Below, piece by piece: positions 15,873-23,419 of a DNA stretch of 34,815 bases. This stretch comes from SB15 sp964639245. Lineage in GTDB: Bacteria > Chloroflexota > Anaerolineae > Aggregatilineales > J027. A program made the translations under genes and the position numbers. Below the pieces are notes generated by a model that was not told where the DNA came from, ran no database searches, and was given only the letters and a program-made list of their open reading frames with translations. How positions within the stretch are numbered: the first letter of the stretch is position 1; every line of letters begins with the position of its first letter. The DNA lies in the NCBI GenBank assembly GCA_964639245.1, contig CAZXCU010000032.1, positions 1 to 34,815 of the forward strand, written 5' to 3'.

Positions 15873-16498
15873 TTACTGTCATTGATTATGGAATGGGAAA
15901 TTTGCGTTCGGTCTACAATGCGTTTACGCTACTCGGTGCAGACGTGTGTATTTCGGATAATCCACACGATATTCTTGCCGCCGAGCGACTGATTTTGCCG
16001 GGAGTCGGCGCTTTCGGGCGGGCAATGGAAAATTTGCACCAGCGCGGGTTGGTTGCTCCGCTGAATGAAAAGGTGATAAACCAACAAACGCCCATCCTTG
16101 CCATATGTTTGGGGATGCAGTTGCTAGCTGAACGCAGCACCGAACACGGCGAGCATAAAGGTTTGGGATGGATTCGTGGTACTGTCAATCATTTTGAACC
16201 CATGGGACGGCCTGTGCCGCATGTGGGGTGGAATGAAATCTCTTTGCAGAGTGAACGCCCATTATTTAAGGGCTTGGCTGCCACCAACCACGAATTTTAT
16301 TTTGTTCACAGCTTTCACCTGACCACCGACGATGAATCAATTGTCGCAGCCAAAGCAGATTATGGATATGAATTCGTCTGCGCGGTGCATCAGGATAACA
16401 TTTTTGGCACCCAGTTCCACCCCGAAAAAAGCCAGCATAACGGGTTGGCGATTTTGCGAAATTTCATGACATGGGAAACCGAACACCTCCATGCTTAA
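15869..16498 (+). CDS. HisH-like glutaminase subunit of sugar amidation
   Basis: A 209-residue class I glutamine amidotransferase that releases ammonia from glutamine. The nucleophile Cys80 lies in ICLGMQLLAE, and His184 and Glu186 in TQFHPEKS complete the triad; PGVGAFGRAM (44-53) is the oxyanion-side loop. I chose ATG 15869 because it overlaps the previous stop as ATGA and gives the family N-terminus MITVIDYGMGN; an ATG 15 bp upstream is less likely. By itself it resembles histidine-pathway HisH, but the operon with a PP-loop sugar amidotransferase and an altered HisF points to the WbuY/HisH2 role. Confidence 0.85.
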   Translation: MITVIDYGMGNLRSVYNAFTLLGADVCISDNPHDILAAERLILPGVGAFGRAMENLHQRGLVAPLNEKVINQQTPILAICLGMQLLAERSTEHGEHKGLGWIRGTVNHFEPMGRPVPHVGWNEISLQSERPLFKGLAATNHEFYFVHSFHLTTDDESIVAAKADYGYEFVCAVHQDNIFGTQFHPEKSQHNGLAILRNFMTWETEHLHA

Positions 16499-17249
16499 AA
16501 CGCGCCTCATCCCAATTCTGCTGCTCAAAAATGGGCGGATGGTCAAAACCAAGCAATTTGATGCGCTTCGAGATGTCGGTCATCCCGTCAAAGCCGCGAT
16601 GGTGTATGATGCCCAGAATGTCGATGAATTGATTTTTCTGGACATCACCGCCACTGAAGAAAATCGCGGCACCTTTTATGAGGTGATTCAGCAAGTCACC
16701 GAAGAAAGTTTTATGCCTTTCACTGCCGGGGGAGGCCTACGAACGGTTGCCGATATTCGCACGTTACTTAATGCTGGTGCAGACAAAGTAACCCTGAATA
16801 CGGAAGCGGTACGACGGCCTGACTTCATCTCCGAAGCGGCAGACCGTTTTGGCAATCAGTGTATTGTCGTTTCGATTGATGCCCGCAAAATCGGTTACAA
16901 AAAATATGAGGTATACATCAATCGTGGGCGGGAAGCAACGGGTCTCTCCCCCGCAGAATGGGCGCAGCAGGCGGTTGAACGGGGCGCAGGCGAAATCATG
17001 CTTACTTCGATTGACCGGGAAGGCACCATGGAAGGCTATGACCTTGAATTGCTCCGGCAGGTAACAGATGCTGTGTCCGTGCCGGTTATCGCGCACGGAG
17101 GGGCAGGTACTCCCGAACATTTTGTTGAGGCGATTCGAGATGCCCGCGCCCATGCTGTCGCAGCAGCTAGCATTTTTCATTTTACCGACCAGAGTCCCAT
17201 CAAAGCCCGCGCCCATATGAAACGCGCCGGGTTGGATGTGCGCCGTTAA
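16491..17249 (+). CDS. HisF-like ammonia-channel subunit of sugar amidation
   Basis: A 252-residue (beta-alpha)8 barrel of the HisF family, overlapping the HisH-like gene by 8 bp. Most HisF motifs are kept (LIFLDITA, GGGLRTVADIR, ADKVTLNT, VVSIDAR with Asp130, IAHGGAG). The catalytic N-terminal loop is changed: histidine-pathway HisF has Ile-Pro-Cys-Leu-Asp-Val-Lys, while here it is Ile-Pro-Ile-Leu-Leu-Leu-Lys, so the essential Asp11 is Leu, and KT replaces the KG that follows. This LLLK...KT pattern marks the WbuZ/HisF2 group that delivers ammonia to an N-acetyl sugar amidotransferase instead of making imidazole glycerol phosphate. Confidence 0.86.
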   Translation: MLKTRLIPILLLKNGRMVKTKQFDALRDVGHPVKAAMVYDAQNVDELIFLDITATEENRGTFYEVIQQVTEESFMPFTAGGGLRTVADIRTLLNAGADKVTLNTEAVRRPDFISEAADRFGNQCIVVSIDARKIGYKKYEVYINRGREATGLSPAEWAQQAVERGAGEIMLTSIDREGTMEGYDLELLRQVTDAVSVPVIAHGGAGTPEHFVEAIRDARAHAVAAASIFHFTDQSPIKARAHMKRAGLDVRR

Positions 17250-17310
17250 GAAATAACGATGTAGCCTGTGTGTATAAGTGATTTCAAGTTGGCTTGCGGT
17301 TGGAGAATTT

Positions 17311-17330
17311 AATCAAACGGTGTTTTGATT
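17311..17330. promoter_or_regulatory. palindrome over the acyl-CoA dehydrogenase promoter
   Basis: AATCAAA (17311-17317) and TTTGATT (17324-17330) are perfect inverted repeats around six bases. The right half-site coincides with the -35 box, so a bound dimer would block RNA polymerase. This is consistent with control by a TetR- or GntR-type regulator of fatty acid use, which is not in the window. Confidence 0.4.
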
Positions 17331-17352
17331 TTACCCCTGATTAGACTAAAAT
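17325..17352 (+). promoter_or_regulatory. promoter of the acyl-CoA dehydrogenase gene
   Basis: TTGATT (17325-17330) and TAAAAT (17347-17352) are separated by 16 bp, placing the start of transcription near 17359, about 29 bases before the ATG. It makes the gene independent of the sugar-amidation module upstream. Confidence 0.6.
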
Positions 17353-17387
17353 TTGCTCACCTATGGATTTTTACGGAGACATTCGTA

Positions 17388-18581
17388 ATGGTAGATGCAA
17401 CCCTGCCAATGACTGGCATGAATCTTAATTTGAGCGAAGAACAGCAAATGATCCGTGATGCAGCACGGAATTTTGCCCAGAAAGAAATCGCGCCCATTGC
17501 AGCAGAATTTGATGAATCGGGGGAATTTCCCATGACCACCATCAAAAAGATGGGGCAAATGGGCTTGATGGGAATTGAAGTACCAGAGGAATATGGGGGC
17601 GCGGGTCTGGATACGATTGCCTATGTGGTCGCAATGGAAGAAATTGCCAAAGCGGATGTCTCGCACAGCACGATTATGAGCGTGAACAATTCGCTGTACT
17701 GTCACGGGCTGATGATGTTTGGCACAGAGGCGCAAAAACAGAAATGGCTGGTGCCGGTGGCAAGTGGCGAGAAAATCGGCGCGTATAGCTTGACCGAACC
17801 CATGAGCGGGTCGGACGCGGGTACGATGAAAAGCCGGGCGGTGCTGAACGAAGCAGGCACCCATTATCTTATCAACGGGCGCAAAAGCTGGGTGACATCT
17901 GGCCCGGTGGCGGATTTGATTGTGTTGTTCACCATGACCGAACCAGAGAAAAAACACAAGGGCATCACCGCTTTCATGATTGATACCAGCAAACCGGGTT
18001 TCATTCGTGGGAAAAAAGAGCCTAAATTGGGGATTCGCGCCAGTGCCACCAGCGAAATTGTCTTTGATAATTATGAATGCCCGGTGGAAGATGTTCTGGG
18101 GCAGGTTGGCGAAGGGTTCAAAATCTCAATGACGGTGCTGGATGCCGGGCGTATCGGGATTGCCTCACAAGCGCTAGGAGTGGCGGTGGCAGCCTATGAA
18201 GCCAGTGTCCAGTATGCACGGGAACGGCAGGCATTTGGACAATCCATCGGGTCATTCCAGATGATTCAGCAAAAAATTGCTGATATGAAAACACGGATTG
18301 AGGCCGCTCGCCTGCTCATTTATAACGCGGCGCTGGCAAAAATTCGCAGCAAACACACCGGCGAACGCTATACCACCGAAGCAAGTATGGCGAAACTCTT
18401 TGCCAGCGAAACTGCCATGTTTGTGACTCATGCGGCGGTGCAGATTCACGGTGGCATGGGCTACAGCAAAGAACTCCCCATAGAACGGTACTTCCGCGAT
18501 GCCAAAATTACCGAAATTTACGAGGGAACCAGCGAAATTCAGCGCATGGTTATTGCACGGAATGAGCTAGGCTTGCGTTAG
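17388..18581 (+). CDS. acyl-CoA dehydrogenase
   Basis: A 397-residue flavoenzyme that introduces the alpha-beta double bond in acyl-CoAs, the first step of beta-oxidation or branched-chain acid breakdown. YSLTEPMSGSDAGTM matches the FAD/substrate signature; QIHGGMGYSKELPIERYFRDAKI is described here by Gly-Gly-Met-Gly and Arg-Asp. The catalytic base is Glu379 in YEGTSEIQ. This C-terminal glutamate pattern fits short/medium/branched-chain enzymes rather than isovaleryl or long-chain types. The ATG at 17388 with GGAG upstream is chosen over an upstream TTG that would overlap the promoter. It could supply or drain acyl-CoA used by OleA, but that link is speculative. Confidence 0.9.
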   Translation: MVDATLPMTGMNLNLSEEQQMIRDAARNFAQKEIAPIAAEFDESGEFPMTTIKKMGQMGLMGIEVPEEYGGAGLDTIAYVVAMEEIAKADVSHSTIMSVNNSLYCHGLMMFGTEAQKQKWLVPVASGEKIGAYSLTEPMSGSDAGTMKSRAVLNEAGTHYLINGRKSWVTSGPVADLIVLFTMTEPEKKHKGITAFMIDTSKPGFIRGKKEPKLGIRASATSEIVFDNYECPVEDVLGQVGEGFKISMTVLDAGRIGIASQALGVAVAAYEASVQYARERQAFGQSIGSFQMIQQKIADMKTRIEAARLLIYNAALAKIRSKHTGERYTTEASMAKLFASETAMFVTHAAVQIHGGMGYSKELPIERYFRDAKITEIYEGTSEIQRMVIARNELGLR

Positions 18582-18600
18582 CCCACGCGCATTTTTGTTA

Positions 18601-18619
18601 CCACAACCTGTGGGTTTTC
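18601..18619 (+). terminator. weak terminator after acyl-CoA dehydrogenase
   Basis: CCACA and TGTGG form a 5-bp stem around a 3-base loop, followed by GTTTTCC. It is short and its T-run is brief, so this is only a possible terminator for the plus-strand gene. Confidence 0.3.
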
Positions 18620-18621
18620 CT

Positions 18622-18652
18622 ATAAAAAAGAGGCAGTTTGTGGCTGCCTCTT
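18622..18652 (-). terminator. rho-independent terminator closing the ribosomal cluster
   Basis: AAGAGGCAG and CTGCCTCTT form a perfect 9-bp stem with a 7-base loop. On the minus strand it is followed by TTTTTTAT. It lies 24 bp after the rpsI stop codon; the plus strand lacks a T-run on its side. Confidence 0.9.
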
Positions 18653-18675
18653 GAAAAGTCTTTGCAAAACGTGGT

Positions 18676-19071
18676 TTAACGTTTGGTGTAGGTCGGGGCT
18701 TTACGCGCACGTTTGAGACCGGGTTTTTTCCGTTCTTTCACACGCGGGTCACGGGTCAAGAAGCCATTTTTCCGCAATTCAGAGCGGAACTGTTCTTCAT
18801 TGATTTTGAGCATGGCACGCGCCACACCCAAACGAATCGCATCGACCTGCCCCATCGGGCCACCGCCATTCACTTTGATGGTGATGTCATAGGTGCGTTC
18901 CTGACCAAACAAGGCCAGAGGACGCAGTACATCTTCACGGGAACCCCGCACCGAAAGATAATCTTCGGCAGGTTTGTCGTTAATCATCATGTTGCCTGTG
19001 CCGCCTGCGTGCAGCCGGACACGCGCTGTTGCCGCCTTACGACGGCCTACGCCTTCGTAGTATTGTGCCAT
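18676..19071 (-). CDS. rpsI: ribosomal protein uS9
   Basis: 131 residues. It starts with YYEGVGRRKAATARVRL and ends in the long basic tail KERKKPGLKRARKAPTYTKR, whose final KR reaches the P-site tRNA in the 30S subunit. Gene order rplM-rpsI with a 5-bp gap is the usual pair. It is the last gene of the supercluster, followed by a strong terminator. Confidence 0.98.
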   Translation of the reverse strand: MAQYYEGVGRRKAATARVRLHAGGTGNMMINDKPAEDYLSVRGSREDVLRPLALFGQERTYDITIKVNGGGPMGQVDAIRLGVARAMLKINEEQFRSELRKNGFLTRDPRVKERKKPGLKRARKAPTYTKR

Positions 19072-19076
19072 GCTTG

Positions 19077-19517
19077 TTATCCTTCAACTTCCAATTTTTT
19101 CGGCTGCTGCGCCGCGTGAGGATGTTCTGCACCTGCATACACACGCAGTTTGCGGTACATCTGACGACCCAGACGGTTTTTCGGGAGCATCCCCTTGACA
19201 GCAATTTCAATCACCCGTTCCGGTTTGCGGTCTAACATTTTTTCCAGCGATTCGGAACGCAACCCACCGGGATACCCCGTGTGGCGGTAGTAAATTTTCT
19301 GTTGCAAACGGCGGCCTGTGACGCGAATTTTGTCGCAGTTGGTCACAATCACGAAGTCGCCCACGTCCATATGCGGCGCATAGGAGGTTTTGTGTTTGCC
19401 CTTGAGAACATGCGCGACCTGTGCCGCTACACGACCCAGCGTTTTGCCTTCGGCATCCACCACCCACCATTCGCGCTGGATTTCTTCAGCTTTGGGTGTC
19501 CAGCTCTTGATTCTCAT
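19077..19517 (-). CDS. rplM: ribosomal protein uL13
   Basis: 146 residues with the family blocks WWVVDAEGKTLGRVA, GDFVIVTNCDKIRVTG, YRHTGYPGGL and VKGMLPKNRLGRQMYRKLRVYAG. It is an early assembly protein of the large subunit. The ATG lies inside the end of truA (32-bp overlap), suggesting coupled translation. Confidence 0.98.
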   Translation of the reverse strand: MRIKSWTPKAEEIQREWWVVDAEGKTLGRVAAQVAHVLKGKHKTSYAPHMDVGDFVIVTNCDKIRVTGRRLQQKIYYRHTGYPGGLRSESLEKMLDRKPERVIEIAVKGMLPKNRLGRQMYRKLRVYAGAEHPHAAQQPKKLEVEG

Positions 19518-20253
19518 GTCGTTCTTTTTTCTCCGAATAATTCACCTGAACCAGTGTCAGGCCATGCGGCGGGGCGTTCGTTCCGGCACGGCGGCGGTCT
19601 GCGGCAGCCATCGCCTCCGCAAACTCCGAGACGCGCATTTTACCGCGTCCTACCTCGACCAACGTTCCCATGATGCCCCGCACCATATGTTTGAGAAACG
19701 CATTGCCTTCGATGATAAACTGGTAAAGGTCGGTTTCTACCGTTCTAAATCTCGCCTCGTACATATCCCGTATCGTCACTTCACCCTGTGTTGGCTGCCC
19801 GAAGGTTGCAAAGTCATGAGTTCCAATAAGCAGGTTTGCGGCGCTTTGCATCGCCATAAGGTCAAGTTGATAACTGATTTGCCAGCTTGTCCGTTCCAAC
19901 AAGGGATGACGGACGGGCGCTGTATAAAATTGGTAAATGTACCTTCGGCTGATGGCATCATACCGGGGATGAAAGCCCGGTGCAGCCACTTCCAAACGCA
20001 GCAGGGCGATGTCCTTAGGCAGATTGACATTGATAGCCCGCCAGAGATTGTCGGTAGGGTGCTTCCACACGCACTCAAAAGCCACTACCTGTCCACTGGC
20101 ATGAACCCCGGCATCCGTCCGCCCTGCCCCCCAAACCACCACGGGTTGCTGGGTGACTTGGGCGATGGTTTTTTCCACCGCCCCTTGAATGGTGGGGATG
20201 CTGTCTGCCTGCCGTTGATAGCCCGCGTACTTCGTGCCGTCGTAGGCGAGAAT
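19486..20253 (-). CDS. truA: tRNA pseudouridine(38-40) synthase TruA, start codon unclear
   Basis: TruA turns uridines 38-40 of tRNA anticodon stems into pseudouridine. The catalytic Asp lies in GAGRTDAGVHA, followed by GQVVAF, then FHPRYDAISRRYIY and FLKHMVRGIMGTLVEVG. The conserved N-terminal block ILAYDGTKYAGYQRQ is encoded upstream in the same frame, but that frame has no ATG, GTG or TTG between the preceding in-frame stop and this block. The first usual start is a GTG at 20178, which would remove the conserved block. I give the coordinates from an ATT at 20253 as the minimum that retains it; a lost start codon, a rare start codon or a sequence error are all possible. The C-terminal 16 residues run into rplM. 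Confidence 0.8.
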   Translation of the reverse strand: MLAYDGTKYAGYQRQADSIPTIQGAVEKTIAQVTQQPVVVWGAGRTDAGVHASGQVVAFECVWKHPTDNLWRAINVNLPKDIALLRLEVAAPGFHPRYDAISRRYIYQFYTAPVRHPLLERTSWQISYQLDLMAMQSAANLLIGTHDFATFGQPTQGEVTIRDMYEARFRTVETDLYQFIIEGNAFLKHMVRGIMGTLVEVGRGKMRVSEFAEAMAAADRRRAGTNAPPHGLTLVQVNYSEKKERHENQELDTQS

Positions 20254-20269
20254 CCCACGAAAACGCTGT

Positions 20270-20671
20270 TTAGGAAGCGTTTTCCTCTTCTCCCGGTAAC
20301 AATTGCAACATCACCATTGGCGCGTTGTCGCCTTTGCGGTTGCCAACTTTGTAGCGGCGGGTGTATCCGCCGGGACGTTCCGCAAAACGCGGGGCATAAG
20401 TGTTGAACACTTTTTCCATCGCATCACGGTTATTGCCGAGTTTCGCCAGCACAATACGGCGGGCATGAACCCCGCGTGCTGCATCACCCGTTGCCAGTGC
20501 GCGTTTGGCTTTGGTGATGATTTTTTCCGCTTCCCCCCGAATAGCCGCAGCTTTGGTTTCGGTGGTGATGATTTCTTCATGGGTAAACAGGGACACCATC
20601 AAATTGCGGCGGAGCGCTTTTTGATGATCCATGTCACGGTTGAGCTTTTTGCCTGCCACACGATGTCGCAT
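20270..20671 (-). CDS. rplQ: ribosomal protein bL17
   Basis: 133 residues beginning MRHRVAGKKLNRDMDHQKALRRNL, with the family features being the Arg-His-Arg start and the ALRRNL helix. GYTRRYKVGNRKGDNAPMVMLQLL forms the C-terminal strand. It binds near the peptide exit tunnel. It follows rpoA by 17 bp, the standard alpha-operon order. Confidence 0.98.
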   Translation of the reverse strand: MRHRVAGKKLNRDMDHQKALRRNLMVSLFTHEEIITTETKAAAIRGEAEKIITKAKRALATGDAARGVHARRIVLAKLGNNRDAMEKVFNTYAPRFAERPGGYTRRYKVGNRKGDNAPMVMLQLLPGEEENAS

Positions 20672-20688
20672 GGGTTCAATCCTTCTTC

Positions 20689-21678
20689 CTAATCCCCCCC
20701 CCGACGGACTTCCGATTCTTGGGAGATGTAATTTTTCTCTTTAAGTTTGTCGACCAGCTCATCCAGCGATTTTTCGCCAAAATTGCGAATCGCCAGCATC
20801 GCATCGGGGCCACGATCCAGCATTTCCAAGACCTCGCCCACGTTGGTAATGCCCGTGCGTTTGAGCGAATTGAACACACGCACGCTCAAGTCCAACTGTT
20901 CAATCGGGATTTCATACAGATGCGAGTCCCGCCCATCGTCCGCAGGTTCGATAATAGCTTGGGAATGAGACCGGATTAACACTTCGTCTTCCGGGTCAAT
21001 GCTGCCCACAATGCTGAGATGTTCTATCAGCGTGCGGGCCGCGCTGCTCATGGCCTCTTCTGGACGAATCGTGCCATCTGTCCAGATTTCCAGCACCAGC
21101 TTATCGTAATTGGTTTTTTGACCCACCCGCGCCCGTTCCACATCAAAATTGACACGGCGAATCGGGCTGTAAATCGCATCAATGGGAATTTCACCAATCG
21201 GCAAGCGTCCACGTTCTTCAGAGGGAGAATAGCCCCGCCCACTTTCGACGGTCATTTCCATCTCCAGTTCGGCATCGGACGAATCCACCGTGAACAGGTA
21301 TAAATCGGGATTGATAATTTCAACTTCGGGCGGGGCATGAACATCTGCCGCCGTCACTGTGCCTGCGCCTTTGACTTCCAACCGCAGACGGGCCGATTCA
21401 CGCCCATCATAGAGTTTGACGCGCAACTGTTTGATTTGCAGAATCAACTGCGTCATGTCTTCTTTGACATAGGGAATGGCGGAAAATTCATGATGCACGT
21501 TAGAAACGCGAATCGATGTGACCGCCGCCCCCGGCAGTGAAGACAGCAGCACGCGCCGAAGGGCATTGCCTAGCGTTGTTCCAAAACCCCGTTCAAGCGG
21601 GCTAATCACAAAACGCCCATATTTGCGGGTAATGGCATCCCGTTCGATTTTAGGCAAGACCATGCTGGTCAGTGTCAC
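20689..21678 (-). CDS. rpoA: RNA polymerase alpha subunit
   Basis: 329 residues. The N-terminal dimerisation domain (about 1-230) has YGRFVISPLERGFGTTLGNALRRVLLSSLPGAAV, recognised by Glu-Arg-Gly-Phe-Gly and Asn-Ala-Leu-Arg-Arg. The C-terminal domain (about 255-315) contains LDLSVRVFNSLKRTGITNVGEVL, the region that contacts UP-element DNA and activators. Normally rpsD lies just upstream; here rpsK precedes it by 21 bp. Confidence 0.98.
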   Translation of the reverse strand: MTLTSMVLPKIERDAITRKYGRFVISPLERGFGTTLGNALRRVLLSSLPGAAVTSIRVSNVHHEFSAIPYVKEDMTQLILQIKQLRVKLYDGRESARLRLEVKGAGTVTAADVHAPPEVEIINPDLYLFTVDSSDAELEMEMTVESGRGYSPSEERGRLPIGEIPIDAIYSPIRRVNFDVERARVGQKTNYDKLVLEIWTDGTIRPEEAMSSAARTLIEHLSIVGSIDPEDEVLIRSHSQAIIEPADDGRDSHLYEIPIEQLDLSVRVFNSLKRTGITNVGEVLEMLDRGPDAMLAIRNFGEKSLDELVDKLKEKNYISQESEVRRGGD

Positions 21679-21699
21679 TGGGGTTACTCCTTCTAAAAA

Positions 21700-22107
21700 T
21701 TAGACGCGGCGCTTTTTGGGCGGACGCACCCCGTTGTGCGGAATGGGGGTCACATCCGTAATGGAGCGCACCTTCAACCCGCTTGACTGGACGGCGCGAA
21801 TCGCCGCTTCTCGACCCGGCCCGGGGCCTTTGACAAACACATCTACTTCGGTCATGCCCTGTTCCATCGCGGTTTCAGAAGCCTGCTGCCCTGCCAGCCG
21901 TGCGGCATAGGGGGTGCTTTTGCGACTACCCTTGAAACCGGATGTCCCCGCACTGGCCCACGAAATGACATTTCCCTGCTGGTCGGTCATGCTCACAATG
22001 GTGTTGTTGAAGGTGGCAAAAATATGAGCTTGCCCGTAAGGGATATTCTTTTTGGCTTTACGCTGCGTTGCGCGACGTGTGCCACGCTGCTGTGTACGTC
22101 GTCCCAT
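21700..22107 (-). CDS. rpsK: ribosomal protein uS11
   Basis: 135 residues with ATFNNTIVSMTDQQGNVISWASAG, recognised by FNNT and TD..GN, and KGPGPGREAAIRAVQSSGL. The PHNGVRPPKKRRV end is typical. The N-terminus is a basic extension (RRTQQRGTRRATQRKAKK). It binds 16S rRNA at the platform of the small subunit. Confidence 0.98.
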   Translation of the reverse strand: MGRRTQQRGTRRATQRKAKKNIPYGQAHIFATFNNTIVSMTDQQGNVISWASAGTSGFKGSRKSTPYAARLAGQQASETAMEQGMTEVDVFVKGPGPGREAAIRAVQSSGLKVRSITDVTPIPHNGVRPPKKRRV

Positions 22108-22124
22108 CGTTCCTCACTTCTCCG

Positions 22125-22511
22125 TTATTTCTTCTTTGCACCACGACGACGACCACGCCCGGGAACCGTCTTTTTCACACCACGTTTGGTGCGGGCATTG
22201 GTACGTGTGCGCTGACCACGCACGGGCAGATTCCGACGGTGGCGCAAACCCCGATAGCTGCCAATATCAATCAGCCGTTTAATATTCAAATCCACTTCGC
22301 GGCGCAGATCGCCTTCAACGCGGTACTGCCCCACGGCTTCACGCAACAGACCGACTTCGGCTTCGGTCAAATCGCGTACTCGTTTTTCAGGGCTTAACCC
22401 TGTTTTTTCCATAATTTCAGTGCTGCGTGTCCGACCTATGCCGTAAATGTAGGTCAACGCAACTTCTACCCGCTTGTTCCGGGGTAGATCGACACCCTCA
22501 ATACGTGCCAT
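22125..22511 (-). CDS. rpsM: ribosomal protein uS13
   Basis: 128 residues starting MARIEGVDLPRNKRVEVALTYIYGIG; the GLRHRRNLPVRGQRTRTNART block and basic tail reach tRNA in the P site. It is the first gene after a 110-bp gap, where infA and rpmJ would normally lie. AGAGGA precedes its ATG. Confidence 0.98.
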   Translation of the reverse strand: MARIEGVDLPRNKRVEVALTYIYGIGRTRSTEIMEKTGLSPEKRVRDLTEAEVGLLREAVGQYRVEGDLRREVDLNIKRLIDIGSYRGLRHRRNLPVRGQRTRTNARTKRGVKKTVPGRGRRRGAKKK

Positions 22512-22536
22512 TGCTTGTTATTCCTCTACTTTGCAT

Positions 22537-22564
22537 ATGATAATGCCAGACCAACTCCGTCCAA
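22537..22564 (-). promoter_or_regulatory. candidate internal promoter for rpsM-rpsI
   Basis: Reading the minus strand, TTGGAC (22564-22559) and TATCAT (22542-22537) are separated by 16 bp. They lie in the widest gap of the cluster, just before rpsM. This would allow the alpha-operon genes to be transcribed separately from the genes upstream. The box matches are moderate. Confidence 0.35.
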
Positions 22565-22621
22565 GCGGCCTCTAAGCATATCAGAGATGCGATATAATGT
22601 CTAGGCTTAGCCCCCAGCCTA

Positions 22622-23419
22622 TTACGGAAGGGTTAGGATGAGGGGTTCATTGTCCATAATGGCGATGGTATGTTCACAATGGGAACAAAACTGCCCATCT
22701 TTCATCACCACCGTCCAGTGGTCGCTTAATTCTTCGGTTTCGGGGTCGCCCATCGTTACCATCGGTTCAATCGCGTAGGTCAGCCCCGGTTTGAGTGGCA
22801 CACTCCGCCATTCTTTTTTCATGCGGCGACGGATGCTTTTTTCGGGCCACCAATTCGGGATGGTCGGTTCTTCGTGCATGGCACGGCCTACCCCGTGTCC
22901 GGTGTAATCCCGAATAACATGGTAGCCCTGCCCTTCCACAAATTCCTGTGTCGCTTTGGCAACATCGCTGGTTTGTTTACCCACCTGCGACGCTTGAATC
23001 GCCACCACCAGCGCTTGGTCGGTGACATCAATGAGCCGCTGCACCGCTGCCGGAATTTTGCCGACCCCCACGGTAAACGCGGCATCCCCCACAAAGCCTT
23101 TGTAATGGCAGGCGGTGTCAATGCTGACAATATCGCCTTCTTGGAGGATGCGCTGTTTACTTGGTATCCCATGCACCAATTCTTCATTGATGCAGGCGGT
23201 GATAGTCGCCGGAAAGGGATATTGACCCCGCGACGGATACCCCAGAAAGGCTGGACGGGCATGGTGTTTCTCAAAAAACCGATACGCCATCTGGTCTAAA
23301 TCCCATGTGCTGATACCGGGTTTGATGGCGGCTTTCATTTCTTCCAGAATGATTGCCACCAGCCGCCCTGCTTCGCGCATGGCTTTGAGTTCCGCCGTGT
23401 TTTTCAGGTAAATGCTCAT
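22622..23419 (-). CDS. map: type I methionine aminopeptidase
   Basis: 265 residues. The enzyme removes the initiator methionine from new proteins. The metal ligands are Asp101, Asp112, His175, Glu218 and Glu249, with the substrate His83 in VHGIP. A 15-20 residue insertion rich in Lys/Arg and Trp (about 190-207, NWWPEKSIRRRMKKEW) lies between the HEEP and IEP motifs and is longer than in E. coli MetAP. Its ATG overlaps the adk stop by one base (TAATG). Confidence 0.97.
   Translation of the reverse strand: MSIYLKNTAELKAMREAGRLVAIILEEMKAAIKPGISTWDLDQMAYRFFEKHHARPAFLGYPSRGQYPFPATITACINEELVHGIPSKQRILQEGDIVSIDTACHYKGFVGDAAFTVGVGKIPAAVQRLIDVTDQALVVAIQASQVGKQTSDVAKATQEFVEGQGYHVIRDYTGHGVGRAMHEEPTIPNWWPEKSIRRRMKKEWRSVPLKPGLTYAIEPMVTMGDPETEELSDHWTVVMKDGQFCSHCEHTIAIMDNEPLILTLP

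Noticed and set aside
15869..17249. HisH and HisF as histidine biosynthesis genes
   Set aside because: The overlap with a PP-loop sugar amidotransferase and the Asp11-to-Leu change in HisF point to sugar amidation; no other his genes are nearby.
16491..18581. Acyl-CoA dehydrogenase as part of the sugar-amidation operon
   Set aside because: A separate promoter and a 138-bp gap lie between them, and the functions do not connect.
20256..20300. Classical -1 ribosomal frameshift site joining rplQ to truA
   Set aside because: The relation between the frames is +1, and no canonical X-XXY-YYZ slippery heptamer is present (GGAAAAC does not fit). Only a speculative +1 shift remains, noted under the truA finding.
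19390..20406. Long plus-strand open frame (338 codons) across the rplM/truA/rplQ region
   Set aside because: It lies antisense to three well-conserved genes, and its translation resembles no family I know. It is a shadow of the codon bias of the genuine genes.
22593..22598. Plus-strand TATAAT between map and rpsM
   Set aside because: No plus-strand gene follows and no -35 box is evident; likely chance in an AT-rich gap.
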